A stretch of DNA of 64,000 bases from Cupriavidus necator (GTDB lineage Bacteria > Pseudomonadota > Gammaproteobacteria > Burkholderiales > Burkholderiaceae), in the NCBI RefSeq assembly GCF_013141915.1, contig NZ_SROX01000015.1, positions 94,480-158,479 on the forward strand, written 5' to 3'. Below are positions 1-8,469 of this stretch, one piece after another. The notes below the pieces were generated by a model. The model did no database searches, was not told the DNA's origin, and saw only the letters and a list, made by a program, of their open reading frames with translations. The translations under genes were made by a program, and so were the position numbers. Numbering within the stretch: the stretch's first letter is position 1; every line of letters begins with the position of its first letter.

Positions 1-2
1 TG

Positions 3-467
3 CTGTGCAATGCGCTGATGGCGCGGTTGGGCATCGGGCTGAAGGTGTCGACGCTGCCGGTGATCACGCTGGGCGTGGGTGTGGGCGTGGACTATGGCAT
101 CTACCTGTACGAGCGCATCCAGCACCAGATCCGCGAGGAGGGGCAGGCGCTGCCGCAGGCCTTTGCAGAAGCCATGCGCCAGCGCGGCTCGGCGGCGCTG
201 TTCACGGCGCTGACGATGTGCATCGGCGTGGGCACATGGGCGTTTGCCGCGCTCAAGTTCCAGGCCGACATGGGCATCCTGCTGGCGTTCATGTTCCTGG
301 TGAACCTGTTCGGCGCGGTATCGCTGCTGCCGGCGCTGGCGGCGTGGCTGGGCGTCGAGCAGGAAGAGCGTGCCCGCGCCAGGGCCACGGCCACCAGGCC
401 AGCGGACGCCCCCGTGGGCGGCGAGGCGGGGCCGGTCACGCACGGCCTGAAGTCCGACGCGGCTTGA
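3..467 (+). CDS. RND/MMPL-family exporter, C-terminal part (5' end outside window)
   Basis: The frame is open from the first bases of the window, so this is the last ~154 codons of a larger gene. Visible are a membrane segment carrying GVGVGVDYGIYLYER, the motif that RND/MMPL permeases have at the start of their second transmembrane bundle, then a polar stretch (about QHQIREEGQALPQAF) and two more hydrophobic segments (AALFTALTMCIGVGTWAF and GILLAFMFLVNLFGAVSLLP), ending in a charged cytoplasmic tail. This layout is the usual C-terminus of proton-driven RND exporters of the hydrophobe/sterol type. The following flavoprotein starts 23 bases after the stop, so they are probably cotranscribed. 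The internal ATG at 18 is not a credible start. Family is fairly certain; substrate is unknown, though such exporters are often found with DUF1329 genes as here. Confidence 0.85.
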   Translation: MCNALMARLGIGLKVSTLPVITLGVGVGVDYGIYLYERIQHQIREEGQALPQAFAEAMRQRGSAALFTALTMCIGVGTWAFAALKFQADMGILLAFMFLVNLFGAVSLLPALAAWLGVEQEERARARATATRPADAPVGGEAGPVTHGLKSDAA

Positions 468-490
468 ATTCGCGCAACCGGAGAGACCGC

Positions 491-1732
491 ATGCCCGAGA
501 GCCAGATTTCTGCCGCGCCGGCCTTCATGCCGCTTCGCATTGGCCCGCTGACGCTGCGCAACCGCTTTATCAAGGCCGGCGCGAATGAAGGCATGACGCC
601 GCATGGCCTGCCCACCCGGGCGCTGGTCGCACATCATCGCGAGCTGGCCGCTGGCGGCGTGGGCATGACCACGGTGGCCTACGCGGCCGTGGCCGACGAC
701 GGACTGACCTTCGCGCACCAGCTCAGCATGCGCGCGGAGCAGGTGCCGCACCTGCGCGTGCTGACCGACGCGGTGCATCGCGAAGGCGCGGCGGCCTGCC
801 TGCAGATCACGCACGCGGGTTCGTTCACCACCATGCGCCACGGCGGCAGCCGGGCGCCGGGCAGCGCGTCATCGGGCCTCAATGCCTTCGGCATGATGCA
901 CGGCGTGTATTTCCAGCGCGCCATGCGCGCGCCGGACATGGACCGCGTGGCCGCCCAGTTCGCCGCGGCCGCACGGCTGGCGCGCGAAGCCGGTTTCGAC
1001 GCGGTGGAAATCCACATGGGGCACGGCTACCTGCTCAACCAGTTCCTGTCGCCGCTGAGCAACCGGCGGCGCGATGCCTACGGCGGCAGCGTGGAAAACC
1101 GGACCCGTTTTCCGGCCGCCGTGCTGCGCCAGGTGAAGGATGCTGTCGGCGCCGACCTCGCGGTGTGCTGCAAGCTCAGCGTCAGCGACGCCGTGCCGGG
1201 CGGCAACCAGCCAGAGGACTCGGCGCTGACCGCGCGCTTGCTGGAAGCCGAGGGCGCGGACCTGCTGACCCTCAGCGGCGGACGCAACGTGGAAAGCCCG
1301 TGGGCGCTGTTCGGCAGCCCGATGCCGACCGCGCAGATGAAGGCTGCCGCACCGACCGCACTGGCACGCCTGGGCATCACCATGCTGGAGAAGCGGACCC
1401 CGCGCGACCTGGCCTTCCGCGAACTGTATTTTCTCGAGGCCTCGCGCGTGGTGCGCCAGGCGGTGCGGATGCCGCTGGCCTATGTCGGCGGGGTCAAGTC
1501 GCTCGACAACGTGGCGCAGCTGATGGGCGAGGGCTTCGATGCCGTGGCCCTTGCGCGTGCGCTGATCCACGACCCGGCGCTGGTCGCCGGCTGGCGCGAC
1601 GGCGCGCTGCAGCGCTCGGCCTGCGACAGCTGTAATGGCTGCGTGGCGCGGATCTACGATCCTGCCGGCGTCAGCTGCGTGCACGGCCCCGGCAACGACC
1701 CGGCGCTCACCCGCATGGTTGCGCTGCAGTAG
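491..1732 (+). CDS. NADH:flavin oxidoreductase (old yellow enzyme family) with C-terminal Fe-S cysteine cluster
   Basis: A 413-residue FMN-dependent TIM-barrel enzyme of the OYE / 2,4-dienoyl-CoA reductase N-terminal type. The barrel shows the family signature around residues 175-200 (EIHMGHGYLLNQFLSP, then NRRRDAYGGS) and a flavin phosphate-binding end (YVGGVKSL, then ALARALIHDP). After the barrel come four cysteines (C378, C381, C384, C396) spaced C-x2-C-x2-C-x11-C, close to the [4Fe-4S] ligands of FadH-type dienoyl-CoA reductases, but the protein stops there and has no FAD/NADPH-binding half. It would therefore need a separate electron donor. The ATG at 491 follows a GGAGAG-like site and begins the conserved region; longer upstream reading is out of family. 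It sits between the exporter and a Rieske oxygenase, so it probably reduces an enone or dienoyl intermediate of a hydrophobic ring compound; substrate not known. Confidence 0.85.
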   Translation: MPESQISAAPAFMPLRIGPLTLRNRFIKAGANEGMTPHGLPTRALVAHHRELAAGGVGMTTVAYAAVADDGLTFAHQLSMRAEQVPHLRVLTDAVHREGAAACLQITHAGSFTTMRHGGSRAPGSASSGLNAFGMMHGVYFQRAMRAPDMDRVAAQFAAAARLAREAGFDAVEIHMGHGYLLNQFLSPLSNRRRDAYGGSVENRTRFPAAVLRQVKDAVGADLAVCCKLSVSDAVPGGNQPEDSALTARLLEAEGADLLTLSGGRNVESPWALFGSPMPTAQMKAAAPTALARLGITMLEKRTPRDLAFRELYFLEASRVVRQAVRMPLAYVGGVKSLDNVAQLMGEGFDAVALARALIHDPALVAGWRDGALQRSACDSCNGCVARIYDPAGVSCVHGPGNDPALTRMVALQ

Positions 1733-1807
1733 TCCGATGGGACGATGAGCCCGGGGCCCGACGCCCCTATCTTGAAGGTCCCACGGGATTTCAAGGAGAC
1801 AGACGCC

Positions 1808-2884
1808 ATGAGCGTACAAGGCTACAAGATCGAATCGCGCCCGCCCGAGGCCCGCTACGCGCGCGGCTGGCATTGCCTGGGCCTGGCCGAAAGCTACCGC
1901 GACGGCAAGCCGCACACGCTGGACATCTTCGGCACGCGCCTGGCGGCATTTGCCGACTCGACCGGTGCGATTCGCGTGATCGACGGCCACTGTCCGCACA
2001 TGGGCGCCGACCTCAGCACCGGCACCGTGCAGGGCGACAACCTGGTGTGCCCGTTCCACGGCTGGCAGTGGGGCGGCGACGGCGGTTGCAAGTCCATCCC
2101 TTACTGCAAGCGGGTACCGCCCAAGGCGCGCATCGGTGCCTGGGAGACCTGCGAGCAGAACCACCTGCTGTTCATCTGGCACGACCCGGAAGGCCGCCCG
2201 GCGCCGCCGGACGTCGCCATCCCGCGCATCGACGCCTGTTTCTCGGACGAGTGGTCCGACTGGGCCATCGACGAGATGGTGATCCGGACCAACTGCCGCG
2301 AGCTGGTCGACAATATCTCGGACATGGCGCATTTCGGCACGGTCCACGGCGCCCCGGTCGACTACTTTGCCAACCTGTTCGAAGCCCACAAGGCCACGCA
2401 GCTGATGATCGGGCGCAGCGCGCGGCTGTCAGGCGATGCGCAGCTGACGGCCTTGTCCACGTACTTCGGGCCGGCCTACCACATCACCGACATGAGCGGC
2501 CACATGGGCGACCAGGAGATCCATTCGGTGCTGCTCAACTGCCATGTCCCGATCGACCTGAACAGCTTCGTGCTGCGTTACGGCGTGCTGGTGAAGAAGA
2601 TCCCGGGGCTGTCGGAAGAGCAGAACCGCGCCATGGCGCAGGCCTACGTGGAACAGGCGCGCCAGGCGTTCTACGAGGACGTGGCGATCTGGGACAGCAA
2701 GATCCGCATCGACAATCCGCTGCTGTGCGAAGGCGATGGGCCGATCTACCAGATGCGGGAGTGGTATCAGCAGTTCTATACGGATGTGGAGCAGGTGCGC
2801 CCGTCCAGCGTGGCGCGGCGGGTGGTCGAGCTGAACCCGGGCAATATCGACCCGCCGGTGTTGCGGCATGTGTTTGAGGGCTGA
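1808..2884 (+). CDS. Rieske non-heme iron oxygenase, KshA-like (3-ketosteroid 9-alpha-hydroxylase family)
   Basis: A 358-residue oxygenase large subunit. The N-terminal Rieske domain has C62-x-H64 (CPHMGADL) and C81-x2-H84 (CPFHGW), the [2Fe-2S] ligands. The catalytic domain has N169-x2-D172-x2-H175-x4-H180 (NISDMAHFGTVH), which supplies the bridging aspartate and two of the mononuclear-iron histidines. The surrounding text (CRELVDNISDMAHF, then a YFANLFEAH stretch) is much more like KshA-type steroid oxygenases than like aromatic-ring dioxygenases, and no small subunit is present. The start at 1808 has an AAGGAGAC ribosome site seven bases upstream; an in-frame ATG at 1745 lacks one. No ferredoxin reductase is encoded nearby, so electrons must come from elsewhere. 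Likely substrate class is a steroid or similar polycycle, by inference from family. Confidence 0.88.
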   Translation: MSVQGYKIESRPPEARYARGWHCLGLAESYRDGKPHTLDIFGTRLAAFADSTGAIRVIDGHCPHMGADLSTGTVQGDNLVCPFHGWQWGGDGGCKSIPYCKRVPPKARIGAWETCEQNHLLFIWHDPEGRPAPPDVAIPRIDACFSDEWSDWAIDEMVIRTNCRELVDNISDMAHFGTVHGAPVDYFANLFEAHKATQLMIGRSARLSGDAQLTALSTYFGPAYHITDMSGHMGDQEIHSVLLNCHVPIDLNSFVLRYGVLVKKIPGLSEEQNRAMAQAYVEQARQAFYEDVAIWDSKIRIDNPLLCEGDGPIYQMREWYQQFYTDVEQVRPSSVARRVVELNPGNIDPPVLRHVFEG

Positions 2885-2935
2885 TGTGGTCTTTGTCGAC
2901 GGCGGCCTCGACGCCGTGAACATGCGCTGACGATT

Positions 2936-2959
2936 CGCCCGGACCGGATAGTCCGGGCG
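2936..2959 (+). terminator. Stem-loop between Rieske gene and sulfatase
   Basis: A perfect 9-bp stem (CGCCCGGAC / GTCCGGGCG) with a six-base loop lies 51 bases after the Rieske gene stop and 88 bases before the sulfatase start. There is no T-run after it, so it may be an attenuating or mRNA-stabilising hairpin rather than a true Rho-independent terminator. Confidence 0.4.
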
Positions 2960-3047
2960 GACGATGCCCGCAGCGCAGCGTCATGGGAACAATGCGGAGC
3001 GCCAGGGACATGCCGTCGCGCCGGCCCACCGACATCGCAGGACGCCC

Positions 3048-5333
3048 ATGCAATTTGCCCCCAAGCTCATCGTCACCTGCCTGGCGCTAGCCGCCACGTC
3101 TGCATACACGCAGGGCCCCGCCGTTGCCGGCGCTGAAAGCCAGCCGGCCTACCAGGTCAAGCCGCCGGCAGGCGCGCCCAACGTGGTGATCGTGCTGCTC
3201 GACGATGTCGGCTTCGGTGCCGCCTCCACCTTCGGCGGCCCCGTGCAGACGCCGGTGCTGGAGTCGCTGGCGCGCGAGGGCCTGCGCTACAACAACTTCC
3301 ATACCACGGCGATCTGCTCGCCCACCCGCTCGGCATTGCTGACCGGCCGCAATGCGCACGCGACCGGAATCGGCGCGGTGGCGAATGTCGCGGACGAACG
3401 TCCGGGATACAGCAGTTTCCACACCAAGGACACCGCCAGCATCGCCGAGGTGCTGCGCCAGCACGGCTATAACACCGCGGCGTTCGGCAAATGGCACCAG
3501 ACGCCGGACTGGGAGCTGTCGCCAAGCGGCCCGTTCGACCGCTGGCCGACCGGGGAAGGGTTCGAGCGCTTCTATGGTTTCCATGGCGGCGAAACGGACC
3601 AGTACGAGCCTTCGCTGTATGACGGCACGACTCCGGTGATGCGGCCGCCGGGGCGCGACTACCACCTCACTGCGGACCTCGCCGACAAGGCGATCGACTG
3701 GCTGCGCGTGCAGCGCGCGGTCACGCCGGACAAGCCAGTGTTCCTGTACTTTGCACCGGGGGCGGCCCATGCGCCGCTGCAGGCGCCGAAGGCGTGGATC
3801 GACCGCTATCGCGGCAAGTTCGATCAGGGCTGGGACAAGCTGCGCGAGGAGATCTTCGCCCGGCAGAAGTCGCTTGGCGTAATCCCGGCGAACACCCGGC
3901 TGACGACGCGCATGCCCGACCTGCCGGCGTGGGACACGCTGTCGCCGGACCAGAAGCGGGTAGCATCGCGGCTGATGGAAGTCTATGCCGGCTTCCTCGC
4001 GCATGCCGATGCGCAGGTCGGCAAGCTGGTCGATGCCTTGAAGGCGAGCGGCCAGTTCGACAACACCATGTTCCTGTATATCGTTGGCGATAACGGCGCC
4101 AGCTCGGAAGGCGGCCTGCTCGGCAGTGCGAGCTATTTCGCGCCGGTGCAGGGGTTGCCGGAGACCGATGCGATCCGGCTGGCACAGCTCGACGCGCTGG
4201 GCGGTCCCGGCACCTACCCGCACTTTCCCGCCGGCTGGGCCTGGGCGCTGGATACGCCCTTCAAATGGTCGAAAGCAGTGGCCTCGCACCTGGGCGGAAC
4301 GCGCAACCCGATGGTGGTGACCTGGCCCAGGCGCATGGTGCAACGTGGTGCGCTGCGCAGCCAGTTCGGCCATGTCAACGACATCGTGCCCACCATCCTG
4401 GAGGCTGCCCGGATCCAGGCGCCGCCGGTGGTCAACGGCATCCCGCAGAAGCCGATCGATGGCGCGAGCCTGCTCTACAGCTTTGCCGACGCGAAGGCAG
4501 CGTCGCGCCATGCCACGCAGTACTTCGAGGTGTTCGGCCACCGTGCCATCTACCACGATGGCTGGATGGCATCGGCCTTCCACAGCCGGCGCCCATGGTC
4601 CGTGATCGACTATGGCCAGAAGCCGTTCGAGGACGACCAGTGGGAGCTCTATGACCTCACTACCGATTTCTCGCAGGCCAACGACCTGGCGCGGCGCGAG
4701 CCGGCGCGGCTGGCGGCAATGCAGGACCTGTTCCTGCGCGAAGCGGCGCGCAACCAGGTGCTGCCGCTGCGCAACATGTCGCCCACCGACGCCAGGGCGC
4801 TGCCATCGCTGTCCGCGGGCCGCACCAGCGCGACCTTCACGCAGGGCGCGGTCGGTGTTCCCGAATCGGCGCTGCCCAAGACCTATAACCGCTCCTGGAG
4901 CGTGTCGGCCATGATTGAAACAGGCGCTCAGGCGCGTGGCGTAATCGCGACGCTGGGCGGCCATAGCGCGGGCTGGTCGCTTTACCTGGACGGCAACGGA
5001 TATCCGGTGTTCACGTACCGCCTGTTCGACCTGAAGACGGTGACGCTGCGCGGGCCCGCACCGCTGTCCGCCGGACGCCATCAGCTGCGCTTCGATTTCG
5101 ATTATGACGGCGGCGGCTATGGCAAGGGCGCCGCGGTACAGTTGCGGGTCGATGGCAAGCCGGTTGGCCGGGATCGCTTACCGGCGAGCCCGCCGGGCTT
5201 CTACACCATCGATGAGACCTTCGATGTCGGGATCGATCATGGCTCGATGGCGGGGGAATATCCTGCCGGGGCGATGCCTGGTTATGCTTTTACCGGCGGG
5301 CGTATCGATAAGGTTCTGGTCGAACTGCGGTGA
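3048..5333 (+). CDS. Periplasmic arylsulfatase (type I, formylglycine-dependent)
   Basis: A 761-residue sulfatase with a cleavable signal peptide (MQFAPKLIVTCLALAATSAYT). The metal-binding aspartate pair is at residues 52-53 (VIVLLDDVGFG) and the formylglycine motif C90-x-P-x-R (ICSPTRSALLTGR) matches the alkaline-phosphatase-superfamily sulfatase signature; Cys90 would be converted by a formylglycine-generating enzyme not encoded here. Further conserved elements are AAFGKWHQT and DNGASSEGG. The length and a C-terminal beta-rich extension (after about residue 560) match the large bacterial arylsulfatases of the AslA/AtsA group. The chosen ATG at 3048 begins the signal peptide; 28 extra codons upstream in frame are arginine/histidine-rich and implausible. 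It may desulfate organic sulfate esters, conceivably sulfated steroids given the Rieske neighbour; that link is inference. Confidence 0.9.
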   Translation: MQFAPKLIVTCLALAATSAYTQGPAVAGAESQPAYQVKPPAGAPNVVIVLLDDVGFGAASTFGGPVQTPVLESLAREGLRYNNFHTTAICSPTRSALLTGRNAHATGIGAVANVADERPGYSSFHTKDTASIAEVLRQHGYNTAAFGKWHQTPDWELSPSGPFDRWPTGEGFERFYGFHGGETDQYEPSLYDGTTPVMRPPGRDYHLTADLADKAIDWLRVQRAVTPDKPVFLYFAPGAAHAPLQAPKAWIDRYRGKFDQGWDKLREEIFARQKSLGVIPANTRLTTRMPDLPAWDTLSPDQKRVASRLMEVYAGFLAHADAQVGKLVDALKASGQFDNTMFLYIVGDNGASSEGGLLGSASYFAPVQGLPETDAIRLAQLDALGGPGTYPHFPAGWAWALDTPFKWSKAVASHLGGTRNPMVVTWPRRMVQRGALRSQFGHVNDIVPTILEAARIQAPPVVNGIPQKPIDGASLLYSFADAKAASRHATQYFEVFGHRAIYHDGWMASAFHSRRPWSVIDYGQKPFEDDQWELYDLTTDFSQANDLARREPARLAAMQDLFLREAARNQVLPLRNMSPTDARALPSLSAGRTSATFTQGAVGVPESALPKTYNRSWSVSAMIETGAQARGVIATLGGHSAGWSLYLDGNGYPVFTYRLFDLKTVTLRGPAPLSAGRHQLRFDFDYDGGGYGKGAAVQLRVDGKPVGRDRLPASPPGFYTIDETFDVGIDHGSMAGEYPAGAMPGYAFTGGRIDKVLVELR

Positions 5334-5662
5334 GGCGTGCGGGTGGGGCGGGTCGGGTCGACCGACGATTGGACGAACCCGACTTTAGGCTGTTGGGTGC
5401 CTGCCAGGCAGGTTATTGGCGGTACGTCCCCGGCTGCGCTGCGCTCACCATCTCATGTCGTCTGTCTTGTCTTGCACCGGGTGCGTCGCTGCGCTCGCCT
5501 GTTTGCGCCCCGCTCCCGCGTGCGCGAGAGGGGCGAGGGTTGAGGGCCAGCGCATCCACGCAGTGAGGACCCGGAATCGACCACCCTTGTCGTCAGGCCC
5601 GCCGCCCTCAGCTAGCGTCGTGCGGTCGACTTTCATGAAACGATAGGAGGTCCGGAAGCACC
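5334..5662. other. Intergenic stretch between convergent genes, with one palindromic repeat
   Basis: No credible gene is seen. The stretch holds a dispersed palindromic repeat at 5506-5553 and ends in the DUF1329 terminator. The several open frames here have no family features and no ribosome sites. Confidence 0.6.
5506..5553 (+). repeat. Dispersed palindromic repeat, copy 1
   Basis: Sequence of the type GCCCCGCTCCCGCG...GCGCGAGAGGGGCGAGGG...GAGGGCCAGCGCA. It is an imperfect copy of the element at 13061-13112, and related copies lie at 7283, 12969 and 27632. All copies are intergenic, near gene 3' ends. Confidence 0.6.
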
Positions 5663-5689
5663 AAAAAAAGGGCGCTCCAAAGAGCGCCC
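5663..5689 (-). terminator. Rho-independent terminator of the DUF1329 gene
   Basis: On the minus strand a perfect 8-bp GC stem (GGGCGCTC / GAGCGCCC, four-base loop, 5670-5689) is followed by seven T residues (A-run at 5663-5669 on the plus strand). It lies 19 bases beyond the DUF1329 stop codon. Confidence 0.85.
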
Positions 5690-5707
5690 CAGCCAATCAC
5701 GATGCAA

Positions 5708-7087
5708 TCAGGTCCCTGACCCGCGCGCGGCGTCAGGAGAGAAGAATGCCTCGTTGAACTCGGGACTGTTGTTCAGCTTGGCCATCGGCCCTTCGTTGGT
5801 CAGGCGGTCCGCCAGGTAGGCGCCCGAGATCAGGTCATGGTAGAACACCGTAGCCGCGGAGAAGCGGCGCGCATCATAGGCATAGACCAGCGCCTGCAGG
5901 TTGGTGCGCCACAGCTGGCCGCGGCCGTCGTAGTTGTCGGCGGCAACCGATTGCCAGGTGTCTTCGTCGAGATACAGCACGCGCTTCGCATACTGGTGGC
6001 GGAAGCCGGATTTTAGCGTTGCCTCCAGGATCCATACCCGATGCAGTTCGTAGCGCATGACGTCCGGATTGGCATGGCCGTTGGTCAGCAGGTCCTTGTA
6101 CTTGACCGACGCGCTCATCAGCTTGTAGGTGTGGTACGGGACGTAGAACTCCTTCTTGCCGACGATTTTCCAGTTGTAGCGCTCGCCTGAGCCATTGAAC
6201 AGGCGGTCGTCGTCCACCGTGCGGAAGCCGCCCGGGCCCTGCGGCTGGTCGAAGCCGAACTCCGGCGCCTGGCGTACGCGCCGCGTGCCCGGGTTGTAGA
6301 TCCATGTGCGGTTGGTATCTGAACCTTCCTGGTCCCAGACGGCATAGCCCACGATCACCTGCCCGCGGTCACGCAGCGGCAGGTCGGTGGCGGTGCGGAA
6401 GAAGGTGCGCTCGTTGAGGGGGTTGTCGGGCTCGAACTTGCCGTGGTTGCGCGGGGAAAAGATGCTGTAGGAGACGCGCCCCCAAGCGATCGAGCCATTC
6501 GGATAGACCACGGCCTGGTCGTACTGCGCCTTCTCGGTGCCGATGGCCGCCGAGAAGCGCTGGTTCCACAGCAACTCCATGGCGGTCTTCGGGATCGGGA
6601 AGGGAACCTGCGGCCCGGCGCCCTTCAGCCCGTTGGCATCGCTGGTCATGCTGACGGTGGTCGCGTAGGTGCGGATGTCCTTGTAGGCCGCGTCCTCGTA
6701 GCGGAAGTCGCGATGGCTCGGGTACACCGGCATCTTGAAGGTATCGGGGTACTTCTTGAACAGCGCTTTCTGGCCTTCGGTCAGCCGCTCGGCGTACTGC
6801 GCCATGTTCTGCGCGGTGATGACGAACAGCGGCTTCTCGTCGGCATACGGGTCCGGATAGCGGTCGCCGCGCTGGTACTTGACGTGGGACGGCGCACCCA
6901 GCCACTTTCCGCTCCACGCCGGCACCTCGCCGTCCTTGCTGGCGGCGCGCTCGGCGCCCATCGGGGTGAGGGTGCTGTCGAGCTGCTTGAGTTCTTCCGG
7001 CGTGGCCTTCGCCCATGATGCCGCGGCCAGTGCCATGCTGGTGACCAGCAGGCCCCCGCGCAGCAGTCGTTGTGTACTGGATGTCAT
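5708..7087 (-). CDS. DUF1329 family exported protein (LolB-like fold family)
   Basis: A 459-residue protein with a typical signal peptide ending near SMALAAASWAKA and a good ribosome site (AAAGGAGCGAGACGTC) before ATG. The mature part has the family landmarks TPEELKQLDSTLTPMGAERAAS at its start, a central RVSYSIFSPRNHGKF region and RRVRQAPEFGFDQP, with QRGDRYPDPYADE near residue 75. DUF1329 proteins are periplasmic or outer-membrane associated, predicted to have a LolA/LolB-like lipid-binding fold, and are typically encoded with RND exporters and DUF1302 proteins in steroid- or lipid-catabolism islands. Here an RND gene is 5 kb away on the other strand and no DUF1302 gene is in view. It is monocistronic, closed by its own terminator. 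Function in trafficking hydrophobic molecules is inferred. Confidence 0.88.
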   Translation of the reverse strand: MTSSTQRLLRGGLLVTSMALAAASWAKATPEELKQLDSTLTPMGAERAASKDGEVPAWSGKWLGAPSHVKYQRGDRYPDPYADEKPLFVITAQNMAQYAERLTEGQKALFKKYPDTFKMPVYPSHRDFRYEDAAYKDIRTYATTVSMTSDANGLKGAGPQVPFPIPKTAMELLWNQRFSAAIGTEKAQYDQAVVYPNGSIAWGRVSYSIFSPRNHGKFEPDNPLNERTFFRTATDLPLRDRGQVIVGYAVWDQEGSDTNRTWIYNPGTRRVRQAPEFGFDQPQGPGGFRTVDDDRLFNGSGERYNWKIVGKKEFYVPYHTYKLMSASVKYKDLLTNGHANPDVMRYELHRVWILEATLKSGFRHQYAKRVLYLDEDTWQSVAADNYDGRGQLWRTNLQALVYAYDARRFSAATVFYHDLISGAYLADRLTNEGPMAKLNNSPEFNEAFFSPDAARGSGT

Positions 7088-7218
7088 GACGTCTCGCTCC
7101 TTTTGACGGAAGTGGCCGGTGATGCCCGGGCCCCTGGTGACAGGGTAGTGAGGGCATGCCGGCCGGGAATCGTTGGAACGGACTAGTGGATTTCCCTAGC
7201 GGGCGGGAGCGGGACCAA

Positions 7219-7245
7219 TAAAAAGGCCGGGCAAGTGCCCGGCCT
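7219..7245 (-). terminator. Terminator of the paired acyl-CoA dehydrogenase operon
   Basis: A perfect inverted repeat AGGCCGGGCA / TGCCCGGCCT (7224-7245) separated by two bases, followed on the minus strand by a T-run interrupted by one A (7219-7224). It is 84 bases downstream of the stop of the minus-strand dehydrogenase at 7329. Confidence 0.75.
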
Positions 7246-7282
7246 CCGGCGTTCTGACAGCTTGGCGCGTGTCGCGGGTTCG

Positions 7283-7316
7283 CTTCCCTCTCCCATAAAT
7301 GCGAGAGGGGCGCAAA
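7283..7316 (+). repeat. Dispersed palindromic repeat, copy 2 (short)
   Basis: TTCCCTCTCCC...GCGAGAGGGGCGC, a short version of the element seen at 13061. It lies between the terminator and the stop codon of the gene at 7329. Confidence 0.5.
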
Positions 7317-7328
7317 CACCTGACGCGA

Positions 7329-8456
7329 TCAGGCTTCCATCACCTCGCCGAAGCGCTGCAGGTGGTAGTCGCTGTCGCCCAGCAGCTGGTCCAGCATGGT
7401 CAGGCGCTTGAAGTAGTCGCCCACGGACAGCTCGTCGGTCATGCCCATGCCGCCGTGCAACTGCACCGCCTGCTGGCCGACAAAGCGCCCGGCGCGGGCT
7501 ACCGTCACCTTTGCGGCGGACAGCATGCGGCGGCGCGCGGCAGGATCGGTCTCGTCCAGCGCCTGCGCTGCGACATAGGCCATCGACAGCGCCAGTTCCT
7601 TCTGCACCAGCATGTCGGCCATGCGGTGCTGCAGCGCCTGGAACGTCGCCAGCGGCTTGCCGAACTGCTGGCGCGTGCCCAGGTATTCGCCGGTGATCTG
7701 GATCAGCTTTTCCATCGCGCCCGCGCCTTCGGCGCACAGCGCCGCGATGCCGTGCTCAAGGCCGACGCCCAGCGCCGCCAGGCCGTCCGCGGCCTGGCCC
7801 ACCAGCGCGCTGGCCGGCACGGTGACGTTCTGCAGCGTCAGGTCGGCGGCGCGCAGGCCGTCGATGGTCGGATACGCGGTCACGCCCAGGCCCTTGCTGT
7901 CGCGCGGCACCAGGAACAGCGCGATCTCGTTGCTGCCCGATACGCGAGCCGTCAGCAGGTAGGCGTCGGCGGCGGCGCCATGCCAGACCACGCTCTTGGT
8001 GCCACTGATCACGTAGCCGTCGCCGCTGCGTTCGGCGCTGGCGCGGGCCGATTCCGGGCGGTAGCGCGTGGTCGGCTCCAGGTAGGCCAGCGTAACGATG
8101 CGCTCGCCCGAGGCGATCGCGGGCAGCCATTCCTGCTTTTGTGCGTCGCTGCCGTGGGCGGCCAGGATGGCGGCGGCCATCACGCCGCTGGGCGTGACCG
8201 GCTCCAGCACCAGGCCGCGGCCCAGCTCGCGCTGCACCACCAGCTGGCTGGCGGGGCCTTCGCCGAAGCCGCCGAAGTCGGCCGGCACGGTCAGGCCCAG
8301 CACGCCCATTTCGGCCAGCTTGTTCCACACGCCGCGGTCCAGGCTTTCGCCCTGGCGCGCGCTTTTGCGGCGGGCCTCGAAGGTGTATTCGGTATCGATG
8401 AAGCGGCGCAGGCTGTCCGCCAGCATCTGTTGCTCTTCGCTGTAGTTGAAGTCCAT
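7329..8456 (-). CDS. Acyl-CoA dehydrogenase, smaller subunit of a probable heteromeric pair
   Basis: A 375-residue flavoprotein with the ACAD N-terminal helical domain (MDFNYSEEQQMLADSLRRF), middle beta domain (SGDGYVISGTKSVVWHG) and C-terminal helical domain (RQQFGKPLATFQALQHRMADM, then QLHGGMGMTDELSVGDYF). In place of the usual SEPxxGSD-type FAD/substrate loop it has YLEPTTRY, and the C-terminus lacks the YEGT catalytic glutamate. That matches the non-catalytic beta subunits of alpha2-beta2 ACADs such as the mycobacterial FadE26/27-type sterol side-chain enzymes. It starts 13 bases after the stop of the larger ACAD at 8470-9663, so translation is probably coupled. Likely role: alpha,beta-dehydrogenation of a bulky or branched acyl-CoA. 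Confidence 0.88.
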   Translation of the reverse strand: MDFNYSEEQQMLADSLRRFIDTEYTFEARRKSARQGESLDRGVWNKLAEMGVLGLTVPADFGGFGEGPASQLVVQRELGRGLVLEPVTPSGVMAAAILAAHGSDAQKQEWLPAIASGERIVTLAYLEPTTRYRPESARASAERSGDGYVISGTKSVVWHGAAADAYLLTARVSGSNEIALFLVPRDSKGLGVTAYPTIDGLRAADLTLQNVTVPASALVGQAADGLAALGVGLEHGIAALCAEGAGAMEKLIQITGEYLGTRQQFGKPLATFQALQHRMADMLVQKELALSMAYVAAQALDETDPAARRRMLSAAKVTVARAGRFVGQQAVQLHGGMGMTDELSVGDYFKRLTMLDQLLGDSDYHLQRFGEVMEA

Positions 8457-8469
8457 GTCAGCTATCCCT

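Noticed and set aside
1745..1807. Upstream ATG for the Rieske oxygenase adding 21 residues
   Set aside because: It lacks a ribosome site, while ATG 1808 has AAGGAGAC at the right distance and begins the conserved sequence.
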